NCBI RefSeq assembly: GCF_000422565.1
Contig: NZ_AUMA01000017.1
Location: forward strand, 18,650-82,649
Direction of reading: 5' to 3'
Length of the DNA: 64,000 bases
Source of the DNA: Desulfovibrio aminophilus DSM 12254
GTDB lineage: Bacteria; Desulfobacterota; Desulfovibrionia; Desulfovibrionales; Desulfovibrionaceae
In this document: piece by piece, positions 50,587 to 60,262 of the stretch
Position numbering within the stretch: the first letter of the stretch is position 1
Layout of the letters: every line of letters starts with the position of its first letter
Notes under the pieces: generated by a model
What the model was told of the DNA's origin: nothing
Seen by the model: only the letters and a program-made list of their open reading frames with translations
The model's database searches: none
Position numbers and translations under genes: made by a program

Positions 50587-51750
50587 CTACCTGTCGATCT
50601 CGGGAATGATCAGGTCCAGGCTGCCGAGAATGGCCACGGAGTCGGCCAGCAGCGTGCCCCGGGAGGCTTCGGCGAACAGGCTCAGGTTGGAGAAGCCCGG
50701 AGCCCGCAGCTTGATCTTGTAGGGAGTCTTGCCGCCGTCGCTGATGACGTGCACGGCGATCAGGCCGCGTCCGCCCTCCACGGGGAAACAGGCCTCGCCC
50801 TTGGGCGCCTTCCAGGAGTACTTGGGCGCCTTGTCCACGATGATCTTGCCCTCGGGGAGCTGGGCCAGGGCCTGCTCCACGATGCGCAAGCTCTGTTCGA
50901 TCTCGTCCAGACGCACCAGGTAGCGGGCCATAGCGTCGCCCTTCTGGTACACCGGCACCTGCCAGTCGAAGCGGTCATAGACGGAATACGGCTCGGCCCG
51001 GCGCACGTCGTAATCGATCCCCGAACCGCGGGCCACCGGGCCGGTGGCGCCGTAACGGCGGATCATGTCCTGGTCGAAGACGCCGATCTCCTCGACGCGC
51101 TTGCGCAGGATGATGTTGTCGGTGACGAGCGCCTTGTACATGGGCAGGCGGCCGCGCATGTAGGGGATGAAGTCCTTGCAGAGCTCGATGAACTTGTCGT
51201 TGATGTCCGCGCAGACACCGCCGATGCGGAAGGAGCTGTAGGTCAACCGCGAACCGGTGAGGATCTGGAGCATGTCCAGGAGCCGTTCGCGGTCATCAAA
51301 GGCGTACATGATTGGAGAGAACGCGCCGAGGTCCAGGATGTAGGCGCCCCACCAGAGCAGGTGCGAGGTGATGCGGTTGAGCTCCGTGGAGATGACCCGG
51401 ATGAACTCGGCCCGCTCGGGCACCTCGATGCCGCCCAGGCGCTCGGCGGCCCCGGCGAAGGCCCAGTTCCAGGCCAAGGGATGGCCGTAGTCCACGCGCC
51501 CCATGTTGGGCATGTACTGGACCAGGGTCTTCACCTCGGCCATCTTCTCGTGCATCCGGTGCAGATAGCCTAGCACCGGCTCGGCCCGCAGCACATACTC
51601 GCCGTCCAGTTCCAGCAGAACCCGCAGCACGCCGTGGGTGGACGGGTGCTGAGGCCCCAGGTTCAGGATGAGCGTGTTCTCGCGGGCGCCCTTCTGGAAA
51701 TTCTGGGTGTAGAAATCACCCGTCACCAGATCCAGTTTTTCGTTACGCAT
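50587..51750 (-). CDS. nuoD: Complex I subunit D (49-kDa)
   Basis: The 387-residue protein shows LNLGPQHPSTHGVLR, EPVLGYLHRMHEKMAE, NRITSHLLWWG, SSFRIGGVCADI and the C-terminal SLDLIIPEIDR. The His and Tyr residues that hold the quinone head are kept. It is a full-length separate subunit, not fused to NuoC. GGGAG precedes the ATG at 51750. Confidence 0.95.
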   Translation of the reverse strand: MRNEKLDLVTGDFYTQNFQKGARENTLILNLGPQHPSTHGVLRVLLELDGEYVLRAEPVLGYLHRMHEKMAEVKTLVQYMPNMGRVDYGHPLAWNWAFAGAAERLGGIEVPERAEFIRVISTELNRITSHLLWWGAYILDLGAFSPIMYAFDDRERLLDMLQILTGSRLTYSSFRIGGVCADINDKFIELCKDFIPYMRGRLPMYKALVTDNIILRKRVEEIGVFDQDMIRRYGATGPVARGSGIDYDVRRAEPYSVYDRFDWQVPVYQKGDAMARYLVRLDEIEQSLRIVEQALAQLPEGKIIVDKAPKYSWKAPKGEACFPVEGGRGLIAVHVISDGGKTPYKIKLRAPGFSNLSLFAEASRGTLLADSVAILGSLDLIIPEIDR

Positions 51751-51778
51751 CGTCGCTCCCGTTGGTCCTTTCGGCCTG

Positions 51779-52333
51779 TCAGGCCCCGGTCGCCTCGGCG
51801 CCGGCGGTCTTGGCCTTCTTGCCTTCTTCCTCGGCCTTGGGGGTCAGGAGGTCGAAACCCGGTTCGGCCCGCAGCACCTCGCAGGGGGTCAGCAGATCCG
51901 CTAACCCGGCGCGGGCTCCCTCCTCCTTCTGAAGGGGATGCGCGTCCAGGTCCGCGGGCAGAAGCAGGGGCACCAAGTTGGGGTTGCCGCTGAACTCGAT
52001 GCCGTAGAAATCATGGGTTTCGCGCTCGTGCCATTCCGCGCCATGGAAGACGTTCGCGATGGACGGCAGCTTGGGGTCCGCGTGGGACACGAGCACCCGC
52101 AGGGCCACGCGGCACGGACGGTCCATGTGATTGAAGCGGTAGACGACGAGGTAGCCTTCCTTGACGTCGATGGCCGTGATGTCCTCCAGGAAGCACTCTT
52201 CCTTATAGAGGCACTTGGCGGCCCGGACGATCTCGGAGGCGGACAGGAAAACGGACCAGTGAAGGCCGGTCTTGGCGTAGTCGCACTTGGCCACGCACTG
52301 GGTGGACAACTGGTCGAACACGGTCTCCATCAT
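51779..52333 (-). CDS. nuoC: Complex I subunit C (30-kDa)
   Basis: The 184-residue protein has [19 protein letters not shown] and the family signature [19 protein letters not shown], ending in a degenerate [14 protein letters not shown]. The C-terminal 40 residues are Lys/Glu/Ala-rich and probably disordered. It starts ATGATG at 52333 with an ATGA overlap with the nuoB stop; AAGGAG lies upstream. Confidence 0.93.
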   Translation of the reverse strand: MMETVFDQLSTQCVAKCDYAKTGLHWSVFLSASEIVRAAKCLYKEECFLEDITAIDVKEGYLVVYRFNHMDRPCRVALRVLVSHADPKLPSIANVFHGAEWHERETHDFYGIEFSGNPNLVPLLLPADLDAHPLQKEEGARAGLADLLTPCEVLRAEPGFDLLTPKAEEEGKKAKTAGAEATGA

Positions 52334-52884
52334 TTGACCGCTCCTTGAACCGGATTGGGCCACCAGCGGCGGCCGGTCATCTTCTTCTGGATCTCGAAGA
52401 GGCCTTCCAGCAGCCCCTCGGGGCGGGGCGGGCAGCCCGGGACGTAGACGTCCACCGGGATGAGGTTGTCCACGCCCTCGACGATGCCGTACTGGCCCTT
52501 GAACCGGAACGGGCCGCCGGAGATGGCGCAGTTGCCGAGCGCCATGACGTATTTGGGCGCGGGCATCTGCTCATAGAGACGGACCACGGCCGGGGCCATC
52601 TTCTTGGTCACGGTGCCGGCCACGATCATGAGGTCGGACTGACGCGGGGACGGGCGGAAGACCTCGGCCCCGAAACGGGAGATGTCGAAGCGGGCCATGC
52701 CGACGGCCATCATTTCAATGGCGCAGCAGGCAAGGCCGAAGGTCATGGGCCACAAGGACATGGCCCGACAGACGTCCAGAATGTTCTGGACGGCTTCCAC
52801 CTTGATGATCGGCGGATCGATGCGCGCTCCGCCGGCGGTGAGGCACTCCGGCTTGACGACTACAGCCGAATCTTGTGCGGCCAT
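52330..52884 (-). CDS. nuoB: Complex I subunit B (N2 cluster)
   Basis: The 184-residue protein has all four N2 cluster ligands: the Cys-Cys pair in [12 protein letters not shown], one in [12 protein letters not shown] and one in [24 protein letters not shown] fits the family. It overlaps nuoA by 25 bp. The ATG at 52884 is the first in a plausible position, since the frame upstream codes for shadow sequence over nuoA. Confidence 0.95.
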   Translation of the reverse strand: MAAQDSAVVVKPECLTAGGARIDPPIIKVEAVQNILDVCRAMSLWPMTFGLACCAIEMMAVGMARFDISRFGAEVFRPSPRQSDLMIVAGTVTKKMAPAVVRLYEQMPAPKYVMALGNCAISGGPFRFKGQYGIVEGVDNLIPVDVYVPGCPPRPEGLLEGLFEIQKKMTGRRWWPNPVQGAVK

Positions 52885-53240
52885 GTGAACACCCCTTTTG
52901 CCCAGAAATAGACGATGGAGAGACCGAGGAAGGTCAAAAAGATGAAGACCTTGACAAAGGCAAGCCAACCCTCGGCCAAGTGATAATGGACGGCCACCGG
53001 GAAGAGATAGAGCACGTCGACGTCGAAGGCCAGGAAAATGAGCGCGTAGACATAGTAGTTGACGCCGAACTGCGTCCAGGAACTGCCGAAAGGCTTCATG
53101 CCGCACTCATACGGCATGCCCATGTCGCCCCCCCTGGCCCTCGGGGAAATAAGCGACGCCAGAATCAACGGGCCCGCGGCAAAAAGGATGCCGACGATCA
53201 AGAACAAAATAATGGCGAGATGCAGCCAATTAAAGACCAT
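52860..53240 (-). CDS. nuoA: Complex I subunit A
   Basis: The 126-residue protein has three helices. The conserved loop [12 protein letters not shown] carries the switching Cys, and [17 protein letters not shown] the acidic TM2. It is the first gene of the operon. The region 53241-53454 upstream is AT-richer and holds a candidate promoter. Confidence 0.93.
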   Translation of the reverse strand: MVFNWLHLAIILFLIVGILFAAGPLILASLISPRARGGDMGMPYECGMKPFGSSWTQFGVNYYVYALIFLAFDVDVLYLFPVAVHYHLAEGWLAFVKVFIFLTFLGLSIVYFWAKGVFTWPHKIRL

Positions 53241-53318
53241 AAGCCACCCTTCCTTGCGGATGTAGCATCAATGTATCAGAAAAGAGACACAGTCACAGTG
53301 GTTGGAAAAGTGGCTTTT

Positions 53319-53347
53319 TATTTGCCCCAATTCAAAGGGGACGTCAA
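53319..53347 (-). promoter_or_regulatory. Candidate nuo promoter
   Basis: On the minus strand TTGACG (53342-53347) is followed after 17 bp by CAAATA (53319-53324), inside an AT-rich stretch about 80 bp before nuoA. The -10 match is weak. The rest of 53241-53454 holds a short hairpin (AAGGGG/CCCCTT at about 53435-53449) near the end of the GGDEF gene and no ORF of note. Confidence 0.3.
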
Positions 53348-53454
53348 CCCCTTTTTTTCAAAAACGACGGGAGAAAAACAGAGAATCAGAGGGGGAAATC
53401 AGGGGAAATTCGGGGGACGCGGCAAGGGGTTGCCCCTTTTCCCTCATGCGGCCG

Positions 53455-54786
53455 TCAACAGGGGATCGAACCGGCGAACGCCGGACGGTTGCCGCCGCCC
53501 TTTTTCGCCGCATACATGGCCGCGTCGGCCCGGCTGACCAAGCTGCTGGCGTCCTCGGCGTCGCCGGGGAAGAGGCTCACCCCGACGGAGACGCCGATGT
53601 GAAACTCCGCGGCGCCGATCCGGAAGGGTTCGGCCAGGGCGGCGATCATGTTCTCGGCCGCCTGGGTCACGCTGTCCAGCTCCGTGACCCGCTCCAACAG
53701 AACGCCGAACTCGTCGCCTCCCAGCCGCGCCAGGGTGTCCGAGGCCCGCACGCGACGGCGCAGGCGCCCCGCCGTCTGAAGCAGCAGTTCGTCGCCCGCG
53801 CGGTGGCCGAAGTTGTCGTTCACGGATTTGAATCCGTCCAGGTCCAAAAAGAGCACGGCCAGACCATAACCGTAGCGCTTGGCCCTCGCCAGGGCGTGTT
53901 CCAGGCGGTCGAAAAAGAGCAGGCGGTTGGGGATGTTGGTCAAACCGTCATAGGTGGCCCGGTAATGCAGGTCCAGGGCGCTCTTCTTGCTCTCGGTGGT
54001 ATCCTCGAGCACACCCTCGATGAGTCGTTCGCCATCGGGGCCCTCCACCAGCCGGGAACTCTCCGAGACCCAGAGGTGCTCCCCATCGCTGCGCCGTATC
54101 TGATACTCACGGTTGGCCACTACGCCGTCGCGCAGCAGATTCTCCAGGTAGGTCCGGCGCTCCTCGTTGTCCACGAGGATGTCCAGGCCCATGCCCGGCC
54201 GCCCCACCAGCTCGGAAGGCGTGTCGTAGCCCAAAAGCCGCGCGGTGGCAGGGTTGACCTCCAGGAAGGTGCCCTCCATGTCGCACTGGAAGATGCCCTC
54301 CACGGCCCGTTCGAAAATGGTCCGGTATTTCTCCTCGGCCCGGCGAAGGGCTTCCTCGGTGCGGCGGCGCTGAGCGATCTCGGCCTCCAGCAGGGCCTTC
54401 TGGCGATGCAGGTCGATGAACACGTTGACCTTGCTCCGCAGCATCTGGGCGTCCACCGGCCGGAAGAGATAGTCCACGGCCCCCACCTCGTAGCCGCGGC
54501 GCACGTTCTCCGGGTCCTGGAAGATGGAAGTGACGAAAATGATCGGCACACCGGCCCCCCGGGGCGACTCCTTGATGGCCCTGGCGGTGTCGTAGCCATT
54601 GAGGCCCGGCATCTGCACGTCCAGGAGGATCAGGGCGAAATCGTGCGCCGCGACCATCTCCAGCGCCTGCTGCCCGTCCTGGGCCGTGCGGATGGAGATG
54701 TCCCCGCGCTTGAGCATGTGCTCGAGCACGACCAGATTCATGGGGGTGTCGTCGACGATGAGAATTTCCAGTGGATGGTCGGACAC
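53455..54786 (-). CDS. REC-PAS-GGDEF diguanylate cyclase
   Basis: The 443-residue protein has a receiver domain (about 5-120; phospho-acceptor Asp in ILLDVQMPGLNGYD, IIFVTSIF, YLFRPVD), a short coiled coil, a PAS domain (about 150-265, FERAVEGIFQCDMEG) and a GGDEF domain with ARLGGDEFGVLL. An I-site RASD lies five residues before it. It is soluble and makes c-di-GMP when phosphorylated. The receiver Lys is replaced by Arg. The GTG at 54786 follows GGAG. It lies 19 bp after comB and may be in the same transcript. Confidence 0.86.
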   Translation of the reverse strand: MSDHPLEILIVDDTPMNLVVLEHMLKRGDISIRTAQDGQQALEMVAAHDFALILLDVQMPGLNGYDTARAIKESPRGAGVPIIFVTSIFQDPENVRRGYEVGAVDYLFRPVDAQMLRSKVNVFIDLHRQKALLEAEIAQRRRTEEALRRAEEKYRTIFERAVEGIFQCDMEGTFLEVNPATARLLGYDTPSELVGRPGMGLDILVDNEERRTYLENLLRDGVVANREYQIRRSDGEHLWVSESSRLVEGPDGERLIEGVLEDTTESKKSALDLHYRATYDGLTNIPNRLLFFDRLEHALARAKRYGYGLAVLFLDLDGFKSVNDNFGHRAGDELLLQTAGRLRRRVRASDTLARLGGDEFGVLLERVTELDSVTQAAENMIAALAEPFRIGAAEFHIGVSVGVSLFPGDAEDASSLVSRADAAMYAAKKGGGNRPAFAGSIPC

Positions 54787-54805
54787 GCGGTCTCCGGTTC
54801 CGGCC

Positions 54806-55513
54806 TCAGGCCGAAGCGCCCGGCGCGGACCGGACGAGCAGAAAGCCGCCCCGGGGATCGGGCTCGGCGCGCAGGACGAAGTCGAAGCGATCCAGATCCA
54901 GACAGAGTTCCAGGTCGCGCGGCGGGGCGTAGTCCTTCGCCGGGTCATGGAACTTGGCCGCGCTCGGGACGGTCGGCAGATAGCCGGCCAGGGTCTTGAA
55001 GCTGTTGGGGAAGCCGTCCAGCTCGTTCTTGATGTAGATGGCGCACATGCTGTCCTCGGGGCTCGGCAGAACTCCGGCCTCCCCGAGAGCCACCAGGGTC
55101 ACGATCTCGGGCCCGCGCGCGCGGATGTGCTCGACCACGGCCCGGGCGTTGACGAAGGAGCCGGTGACGATCTCGTCGGCCGACGCGGCGGCGGCCAGGC
55201 CCTGGGTGCCCGCGCTGGTGGTGAAGACCACCCGGCGTCCGCCGAAGTCCTCGTTTTCCACCAGGGCCGGAGAGTTGCCGTAATCGAACCCCGGCAGGGG
55301 GATGCAGTCGCGTTCGCCCATGAGCGCCGCACCGGGCAACGACTTGGCCAGGGCCCGCGCGTCGTCCTCTCCGGCGACGGCCAGGATCTCGCCGCCCGAG
55401 GCGGCCACGAAGCAGGCCGTGGTGAAGGCACGGAACACGTCGATGACCACGGTCAGGCCCCGGGCCTCCCGGGCCCCTTCCAGGCCGTAGGTGATGAATA
55501 CGTTCACGCTCAC
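54806..55513 (-). CDS. comB: 2-phosphosulfolactate phosphatase
   Basis: The 235-residue protein fits the ComB family: [50 protein letters not shown] and NARAVVEHI. The enzyme forms sulfolactate from phosphosulfolactate, a step toward coenzyme M or sulfolactate in other organisms. No ComA or ComC gene is present in the window. It lies upstream of the REC-PAS-GGDEF gene and divergent from the UDP-glucuronate decarboxylase. Confidence 0.86.
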   Translation of the reverse strand: MSVNVFITYGLEGAREARGLTVVIDVFRAFTTACFVAASGGEILAVAGEDDARALAKSLPGAALMGERDCIPLPGFDYGNSPALVENEDFGGRRVVFTTSAGTQGLAAAASADEIVTGSFVNARAVVEHIRARGPEIVTLVALGEAGVLPSPEDSMCAIYIKNELDGFPNSFKTLAGYLPTVPSAAKFHDPAKDYAPPRDLELCLDLDRFDFVLRAEPDPRGGFLLVRSAPGASA

Positions 55514-55694
55514 CTCTCGTGCTCGCCATCCGGCCCGCTGGCGTGCGGAAACCGTTCAGCGGCGGAGCAATCTGGGCATGGGTCTAAGCCTGTACAGACA
55601 AACCGTCAAGACCGGCGCGCCTTGCGCGGCCCAAGGATTTCCTCTATATGCGGGCCTGACGAAAAGCGTCAACCATCGAATGGGAAGGACGGCC

Positions 55695-56636
55695 ATGCGC
55701 AAACGGATTCTCGTCACCGGCGGCTCGGGCTTCATCGGATCCCATCTCTGCGCCCGCCTTTTGGAAGAAGGCTGCGAGGTGCTTTGCGCGGACAACTTTT
55801 TCACCGGGCGTAAGGAAAACGTCGTTCCGCTGCTGCACAACCCCTACTTCGAGCTGCTGCGCCACGACATCACCTTCCCGCTCTACGTGGAGGTGGACGA
55901 AATCTACAACTTGGCCTGCCCGGCCTCGCCCATCCACTACCAGTTCGACCCGGTGCAGACCACCAAAACCTCGGTGCATGGGGCCATCAACATGCTCGGC
56001 CTGGCGAAGCGCATCAAGGCCAAAATCCTCCAGGCCTCGACCTCCGAGGTCTACGGCGACCCCGTCGAGCATCCCCAACGCGAAAGTTACTGGGGCAACG
56101 TCAACCCCATCGGACCCCGGGCCTGCTACGACGAGGGCAAGCGTTGCGCCGAGACCCTCTTCTTCGACTACCACCGCCAGCACCGGCTGAGCATCAAGGT
56201 GGCCCGCATATTCAACACCTACGGCCCGAACATGGCCCTCAACGACGGCCGGGTGGTCTCCAACTTCATCGTCCAGGCCCTTCAGGGGAAGCCCATCACG
56301 GTCTACGGCGACGGCTCCCAGACACGCTCCTTCTGCTACGTGGACGACCTCGTGGACGGACTGGTGCGGCTGATGGGCTCGGGCGACGAATTCACGGGTC
56401 CGGTGAACCTGGGCAATCCCGGGGAGTTCACCATCCTGGAACTGGCCCGCAAGGTCATCTCGATGACCGGTTCGCGCTCGGAGGTCGTCTTCGAGCCCCT
56501 GCCCCACGACGACCCCATGCAGCGCAAGCCGGACATCGGCCTAGCCGAGGGTGTTCTGGGCTGGCGCCCGAGCGTGCCCCTGGAGCGAGGCTTGGTGAAG
56601 ACAGTGGACTACTTCCGCCGAATGCTGGCCGTCTGA
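55695..56636 (+). CDS. UDP-glucuronate decarboxylase (UDP-xylose synthase)
   Basis: The 313-residue SDR-type protein has the NAD-binding GGSGFIGSH, the catalytic Tyr and Lys in [11 protein letters not shown] and the Ser/Thr in [21 protein letters not shown] and VSNFIVQAL fit the family. [11 protein letters not shown] and [20 protein letters not shown] are typical of UDP-xylose synthases. It makes UDP-xylose or a related nucleotide sugar for surface glycans. GGAAGGA precedes the ATG at 55695. Confidence 0.9.
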   Translation: MRKRILVTGGSGFIGSHLCARLLEEGCEVLCADNFFTGRKENVVPLLHNPYFELLRHDITFPLYVEVDEIYNLACPASPIHYQFDPVQTTKTSVHGAINMLGLAKRIKAKILQASTSEVYGDPVEHPQRESYWGNVNPIGPRACYDEGKRCAETLFFDYHRQHRLSIKVARIFNTYGPNMALNDGRVVSNFIVQALQGKPITVYGDGSQTRSFCYVDDLVDGLVRLMGSGDEFTGPVNLGNPGEFTILELARKVISMTGSRSEVVFEPLPHDDPMQRKPDIGLAEGVLGWRPSVPLERGLVKTVDYFRRMLAV

Positions 56637-56657
56637 GAAGAAGCGGCCCGCCTCGGG

Positions 56658-57224
56658 TCACGATTGGGGACAGCCCCCGGCGATCAGGCTCTCCTCGATG
56701 ATCCTCGCGGCCTTGGCCAAATCGTCGGCCACGTGATCCGGCGAACACTGCCCGGCGGACTCCACGGCCGCGCCGTATCCCGACCTGACCAGGATGGTTC
56801 GCGCGCCCACGGCCTGTCCCAGCTCCACGTCGCACGGCTTGTCGCCGATGACGAAGCATTCCGACGGGCGGAACCCCAGAGCCTCGGCGGCCTGCTCGAT
56901 GAGCCCGGGCAGCGGTTTGCGGCAGTCGCAACGGTCTTCGGGGGTATGCGGGCAGAAGAAGATCCCCTCGATCTCCACGCCCTCGGCCAGGAGAAGTTCC
57001 AGCATGCGGCCGTGGATGCGCTGGAGCGTCTCCAGACTGAACATGCCCCGGCCCACGCCGGACTGGTTGGTGATCACGGCCAGCTTGCACCCGGCCCGGC
57101 GGAGACGCAGAAGACCCTCGGCCGCGCGGGGCAGAAGCTCCACCTGCGCGGGATCGGAGAGGTAATGCCGCTCGACGATGATGGTGCCGTCACGGTCCAG
57201 AAGGACCACGGGCGCACGTTCCAT
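56658..57224 (-). CDS. gmhB: D-glycero-beta-D-manno-heptose 1,7-bisphosphate 7-phosphatase
   Basis: The 188-residue HAD phosphatase has the catalytic pair Asp10/Asp12 in LLDRDGTI, TNQSGVGRG, and the zinc loop CPHTPEDRCDCRKP that marks GmhB. VIGDKPCDVELGQAVG is the fourth HAD motif. It removes the 7-phosphate in ADP-heptose synthesis for LPS core. AAAGGAGA precedes the ATG. It is convergent with the decarboxylase. Confidence 0.92.
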   Translation of the reverse strand: MERAPVVLLDRDGTIIVERHYLSDPAQVELLPRAAEGLLRLRRAGCKLAVITNQSGVGRGMFSLETLQRIHGRMLELLLAEGVEIEGIFFCPHTPEDRCDCRKPLPGLIEQAAEALGFRPSECFVIGDKPCDVELGQAVGARTILVRSGYGAAVESAGQCSPDHVADDLAKAARIIEESLIAGGCPQS

Positions 57225-57377
57225 GGGTGTCTCTCCTTTCGGTATTTCCCGCTCCGGGAAGCGGTTCCGGGATGCCATACCCGCCAAAACCGATCAGATC
57301 AACAAAAACCGGCTGCGGCGTGGGCCGCTCCATTCTTTCACTGCCGACACAATACACTGTAATCTAATAGCATTGGT

Positions 57378-58391
57378 TCACTCATCAAGGAATCCCAACG
57401 CAGCCCAATAGTGCTCGGCGAAAACCCCGCGGCGATAGAGCCGCTCGACCTTTTCCCGGGCTTGGCGGGCCATGTCCGCGCGCAGGCCGGGGTCGTCGGC
57501 CAGGCGCAACACGTACTCGGCCCACTGCTCGGGGCGCTCCACCAGAAAGCCGTCCCGGCCGTGCTCCACAATCTCCAGGTTGACCCCGACGGCCGAGGCC
57601 ACGGGCACCACGCCGCAGGCCATGCAGCGGAGAAGCCGGAAGCCGCACTTGCCCCGCCGGTACTCGTCGGCGTCCAGGGGGTGAAGCCCGATGTCCATCT
57701 CCCGGAGCAGGGCCACCTCGTCCTCCGGTGACCAGGCGACAAGGTCGGCCAAGGTTCTGCACTTCTCGGCGAAACGGCGTTCGGCCACCACGTTCAGGCG
57801 CAGACGCTCGGAATGCGGCTCCAGGCTCTTCAAGACTTCGCCCAGGGCGGAAAGCTCCCAGGCCGCGCCCATCCAGCCCACCAGGGGGCGGCCGTCGGCC
57901 GGGGCCGGCCGGGACGCGGGCGGAGTGTAGACCTCGGTGTCGATGGGCGTCGGAGCCACGACAACTTCCGGCCGCAACTTACGCGCCTCCCCGGCCAGAT
58001 GCGCACTGGCGGCCAGGACCACGTCCACCGCCGGGATCATCCGGGCGAAACGCTTGCGGGCCTTGCGCAGGCGGCGCGTCGAGGCCGGGCTGGGGCTCTC
58101 GCCGGGATGTGCGGCCCAGAGGGCGTCGTCGTAATCGAAGGCCAGCCGGTCGCAACGCTTGCGGAGCACGGCAAGTTCGAGAGTCGAGAAGAGCTTCTTC
58201 TGTACGACCACGACCGTACTTCGGGGCAGGCGGGCGAGCCAGAACAGTCGGCGGAGGAAAAATTTCGGGACAGGCCGCCAGTCCACGGCGAGGCCTCGGG
58301 CGGAGCCGTCGGCCACCAGCGGCAGGACGCGGAAGCGGACGCTGGGGAGCGTCTCGCCCGATTGGGTCAGAAACAGGATGTCCAGGGTCAT
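57378..58391 (-). CDS. Glycosyltransferase family 4-like protein
   Basis: The 337-residue GT-B protein shows DILFLTQSGETLPSVRFR at the N-terminus and DYDDALWAAHPG. LVGWMGAAWELSAL opens the donor half, followed by LLREMDIGLHPLD and KCGFRLLRCMACGVVPVAS in place of the typical E-x7-E loop. The acceptor is unknown. The ribosome site is weak. It lies 13 bp downstream of the next glycosyltransferase, forming an envelope-glycan pair. Confidence 0.8.
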   Translation of the reverse strand: MTLDILFLTQSGETLPSVRFRVLPLVADGSARGLAVDWRPVPKFFLRRLFWLARLPRSTVVVVQKKLFSTLELAVLRKRCDRLAFDYDDALWAAHPGESPSPASTRRLRKARKRFARMIPAVDVVLAASAHLAGEARKLRPEVVVAPTPIDTEVYTPPASRPAPADGRPLVGWMGAAWELSALGEVLKSLEPHSERLRLNVVAERRFAEKCRTLADLVAWSPEDEVALLREMDIGLHPLDADEYRRGKCGFRLLRCMACGVVPVASAVGVNLEIVEHGRDGFLVERPEQWAEYVLRLADDPGLRADMARQAREKVERLYRRGVFAEHYWAALGFLDE

Positions 58392-58404
58392 AGGGTGCCG
58401 GCGC

Positions 58405-59547
58405 TCAGGCGCCTTGTTGACTTTTCCCCCGCAGGCATTCGTCGGTCAGGGCCAGATAGGGGTCCAGGCCGCAGGCCACGTCGTCGGGCCAGACGAACTC
58501 CCCGGGACGGGGCTCCCCAGCCACCCGCTCCAGCAGGCGGGCCAGGGCGGCGTGATCGCCGGGGTCATCGAAAACCTTGTCGGACGGCAAAAAGGCCGCG
58601 CTGCCGTTGAAACGGCTGGAAACCGTGCGGCAACCACAGGCAAGGGCCTCCAGAACGGCATTGGAGCAGGCGTCGTAATAGGTGGCCAGGCAAAAGACGT
58701 CCGCGGCATTGTAGAATCCGGGCATGTCCTCCACCCGTCCCAGGAAGCGCACCCGATCCTCCACCCCAAGTTCGCGGGCCAGTTGCAGGTAGTGTCCCGC
58801 GCCCCGGCCGCCGGCCACGCGCAAGACGAAGCGTTCCGGCAACAGGGCCAGAGCCCGCAACAGGGGAGCGATGCCCTTGAGGGCGAAATTCGTGGCCGCC
58901 GTGGCGATCACCACCTGTTCCGGCTCCAGGCCCTCGCGGGCCCGCAGCCGCGCGCGGCCCTCTTCGTCCAGGACGTGGAAACGGGAGAGATCGGGGCGGT
59001 TGTAGATGACCCGCACGTCGCTTCGGGCCAGTTCGGGGTGGGCCTCCAGCAGCCAGTCCCGCACCAGGGTCGAGACACAGACGACAACCCGCGCCGAGCG
59101 GGCCTGCCGGGCCTCGATGGCCATGGAGAGCCAGTTGGCCGGGGAGAGGCGGCGGCGGAGCATCTTCATGGTCCGGGGCCAGCCCGGCCGCCAAGCCAGC
59201 TTGGACAGACGCCAGAACACGGGCAGCGGCCCGCCGCCGATGCGCAGGATGTCCTGGGAGAGGGTCTTGCCCAGCCCGAAGACGAGATCGTAGCGGCCGC
59301 GCCGGATTGCGGCTCCTGCGGCCAGGGTGAACCAGAGGGTCTTGAGGGCCTTGAACGGACCGAAGCGGCCCACGCGGATCACGCGGACCCCTTGCGGAGC
59401 CTCGACTTCCTGGCGGGCGCAGATGAAGTCCACGGCATGGCCCGCCCCGGCCAGGGCCCCGGCCAGGCGCAGGCCGAAGCCTTCCGCCCCCCCGTAGGAG
59501 CTCATCCGAGGCATGACCACGGCCAACCGCGCGTTCGCCACGCTCAT
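58405..59547 (-). CDS. Glycosyltransferase family 4 (WaaG-like)
   Basis: The 380-residue protein has a GT4 fold: PRMSSYGGAEGFGLRLAGAL with the acceptor glycines, FGLGKTLSQDI, IATAATNFALKGIAPLL, and the donor motif ATYYDACSNAVLEALACGC (E-x7-E region). Proteins of this kind transfer glucose or heptose to the LPS core. It is likely cotranscribed with the glycosyltransferase at 57378-58391. The region 59548-59665 before it is shared with the PAP2 gene on the other strand. Confidence 0.85.
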   Translation of the reverse strand: MSVANARLAVVMPRMSSYGGAEGFGLRLAGALAGAGHAVDFICARQEVEAPQGVRVIRVGRFGPFKALKTLWFTLAAGAAIRRGRYDLVFGLGKTLSQDILRIGGGPLPVFWRLSKLAWRPGWPRTMKMLRRRLSPANWLSMAIEARQARSARVVVCVSTLVRDWLLEAHPELARSDVRVIYNRPDLSRFHVLDEEGRARLRAREGLEPEQVVIATAATNFALKGIAPLLRALALLPERFVLRVAGGRGAGHYLQLARELGVEDRVRFLGRVEDMPGFYNAADVFCLATYYDACSNAVLEALACGCRTVSSRFNGSAAFLPSDKVFDDPGDHAALARLLERVAGEPRPGEFVWPDDVACGLDPYLALTDECLRGKSQQGA

Positions 59548-59665
59548 GCTCCACGCATCACGGCCCGCCGCAGGAGGGCGGGAGTTTCAGTCATCGCCAA
59601 AGCCGGTTGCCCCCGGCGGCATTGCACCGTATACAAAGACATTCCATCCGTGAGATCGAGGGACC

Positions 59666-60262
59666 ATGCTTTTCCATACCACGGCCGCCGACCTGGACCT
59701 TTTCGTTCTTCTGAACCAGACCCTGCGCTCTCCCGCGCTGGACGTCGCGCTGCCGGTCTTTTCCTCGCGGGCGGCGCTGTTCGTCCTCATGGCCGTCTGT
59801 CTGGCATGGGCCGTGCGGCGCGCCGGGCCACGGCAGATCGCGCTCTTTCTGGTGCTCCTGGCGGGCATGGGGCTCTCCGACCTTGCCTGCGGCCAGATCA
59901 AGGACCGTGTGCTGCGAGTCCGCCCCCTGAACGCCCTTCCCGGGGCCTTCTACCAGGAAAACGGCGACTGGAAAACCCGCCCCCCGGACTTCATCCAGAC
60001 CAAGGAAAACGGTTCTTCCTATCCTTCGGCCCACGCCGCCAACTCCATGACCCTGGCCGTGCTGGCCATGCTTCTCTGGCCTCGGACCCGGCCCTGGCTC
60101 GGCCTGCTGCCGCTGCTGGTGGGCTGGTCGCGGGTCTACCTTGGCAAGCACTATCCGACCGACGTGCTGGCGGGCTGGTTGCTGGGGGTCGTGGTGGCGC
60201 TCATCGTCTGGCAGGTATGGAGTCGTCTGCCCGCGCGCCTGCGCCCGCCATCCGCCGTCTAG
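59666..60262 (+). CDS. PAP2-type membrane phosphatase
   Basis: The 198-residue protein has about six membrane segments. The three PAP2 motifs are seen as KDRVLRVRP, YPSAHAANS and SRVYLGKHYPTD. The His of SAHA and the His of KHYPTD are the catalytic residues. It may dephosphorylate undecaprenyl pyrophosphate or lipid A. GAGGGACC precedes the ATG. Its stop shares a CTAG with the convergent DedA-like gene. Confidence 0.88.
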   Translation: MLFHTTAADLDLFVLLNQTLRSPALDVALPVFSSRAALFVLMAVCLAWAVRRAGPRQIALFLVLLAGMGLSDLACGQIKDRVLRVRPLNALPGAFYQENGDWKTRPPDFIQTKENGSSYPSAHAANSMTLAVLAMLLWPRTRPWLGLLPLLVGWSRVYLGKHYPTDVLAGWLLGVVVALIVWQVWSRLPARLRPPSAV

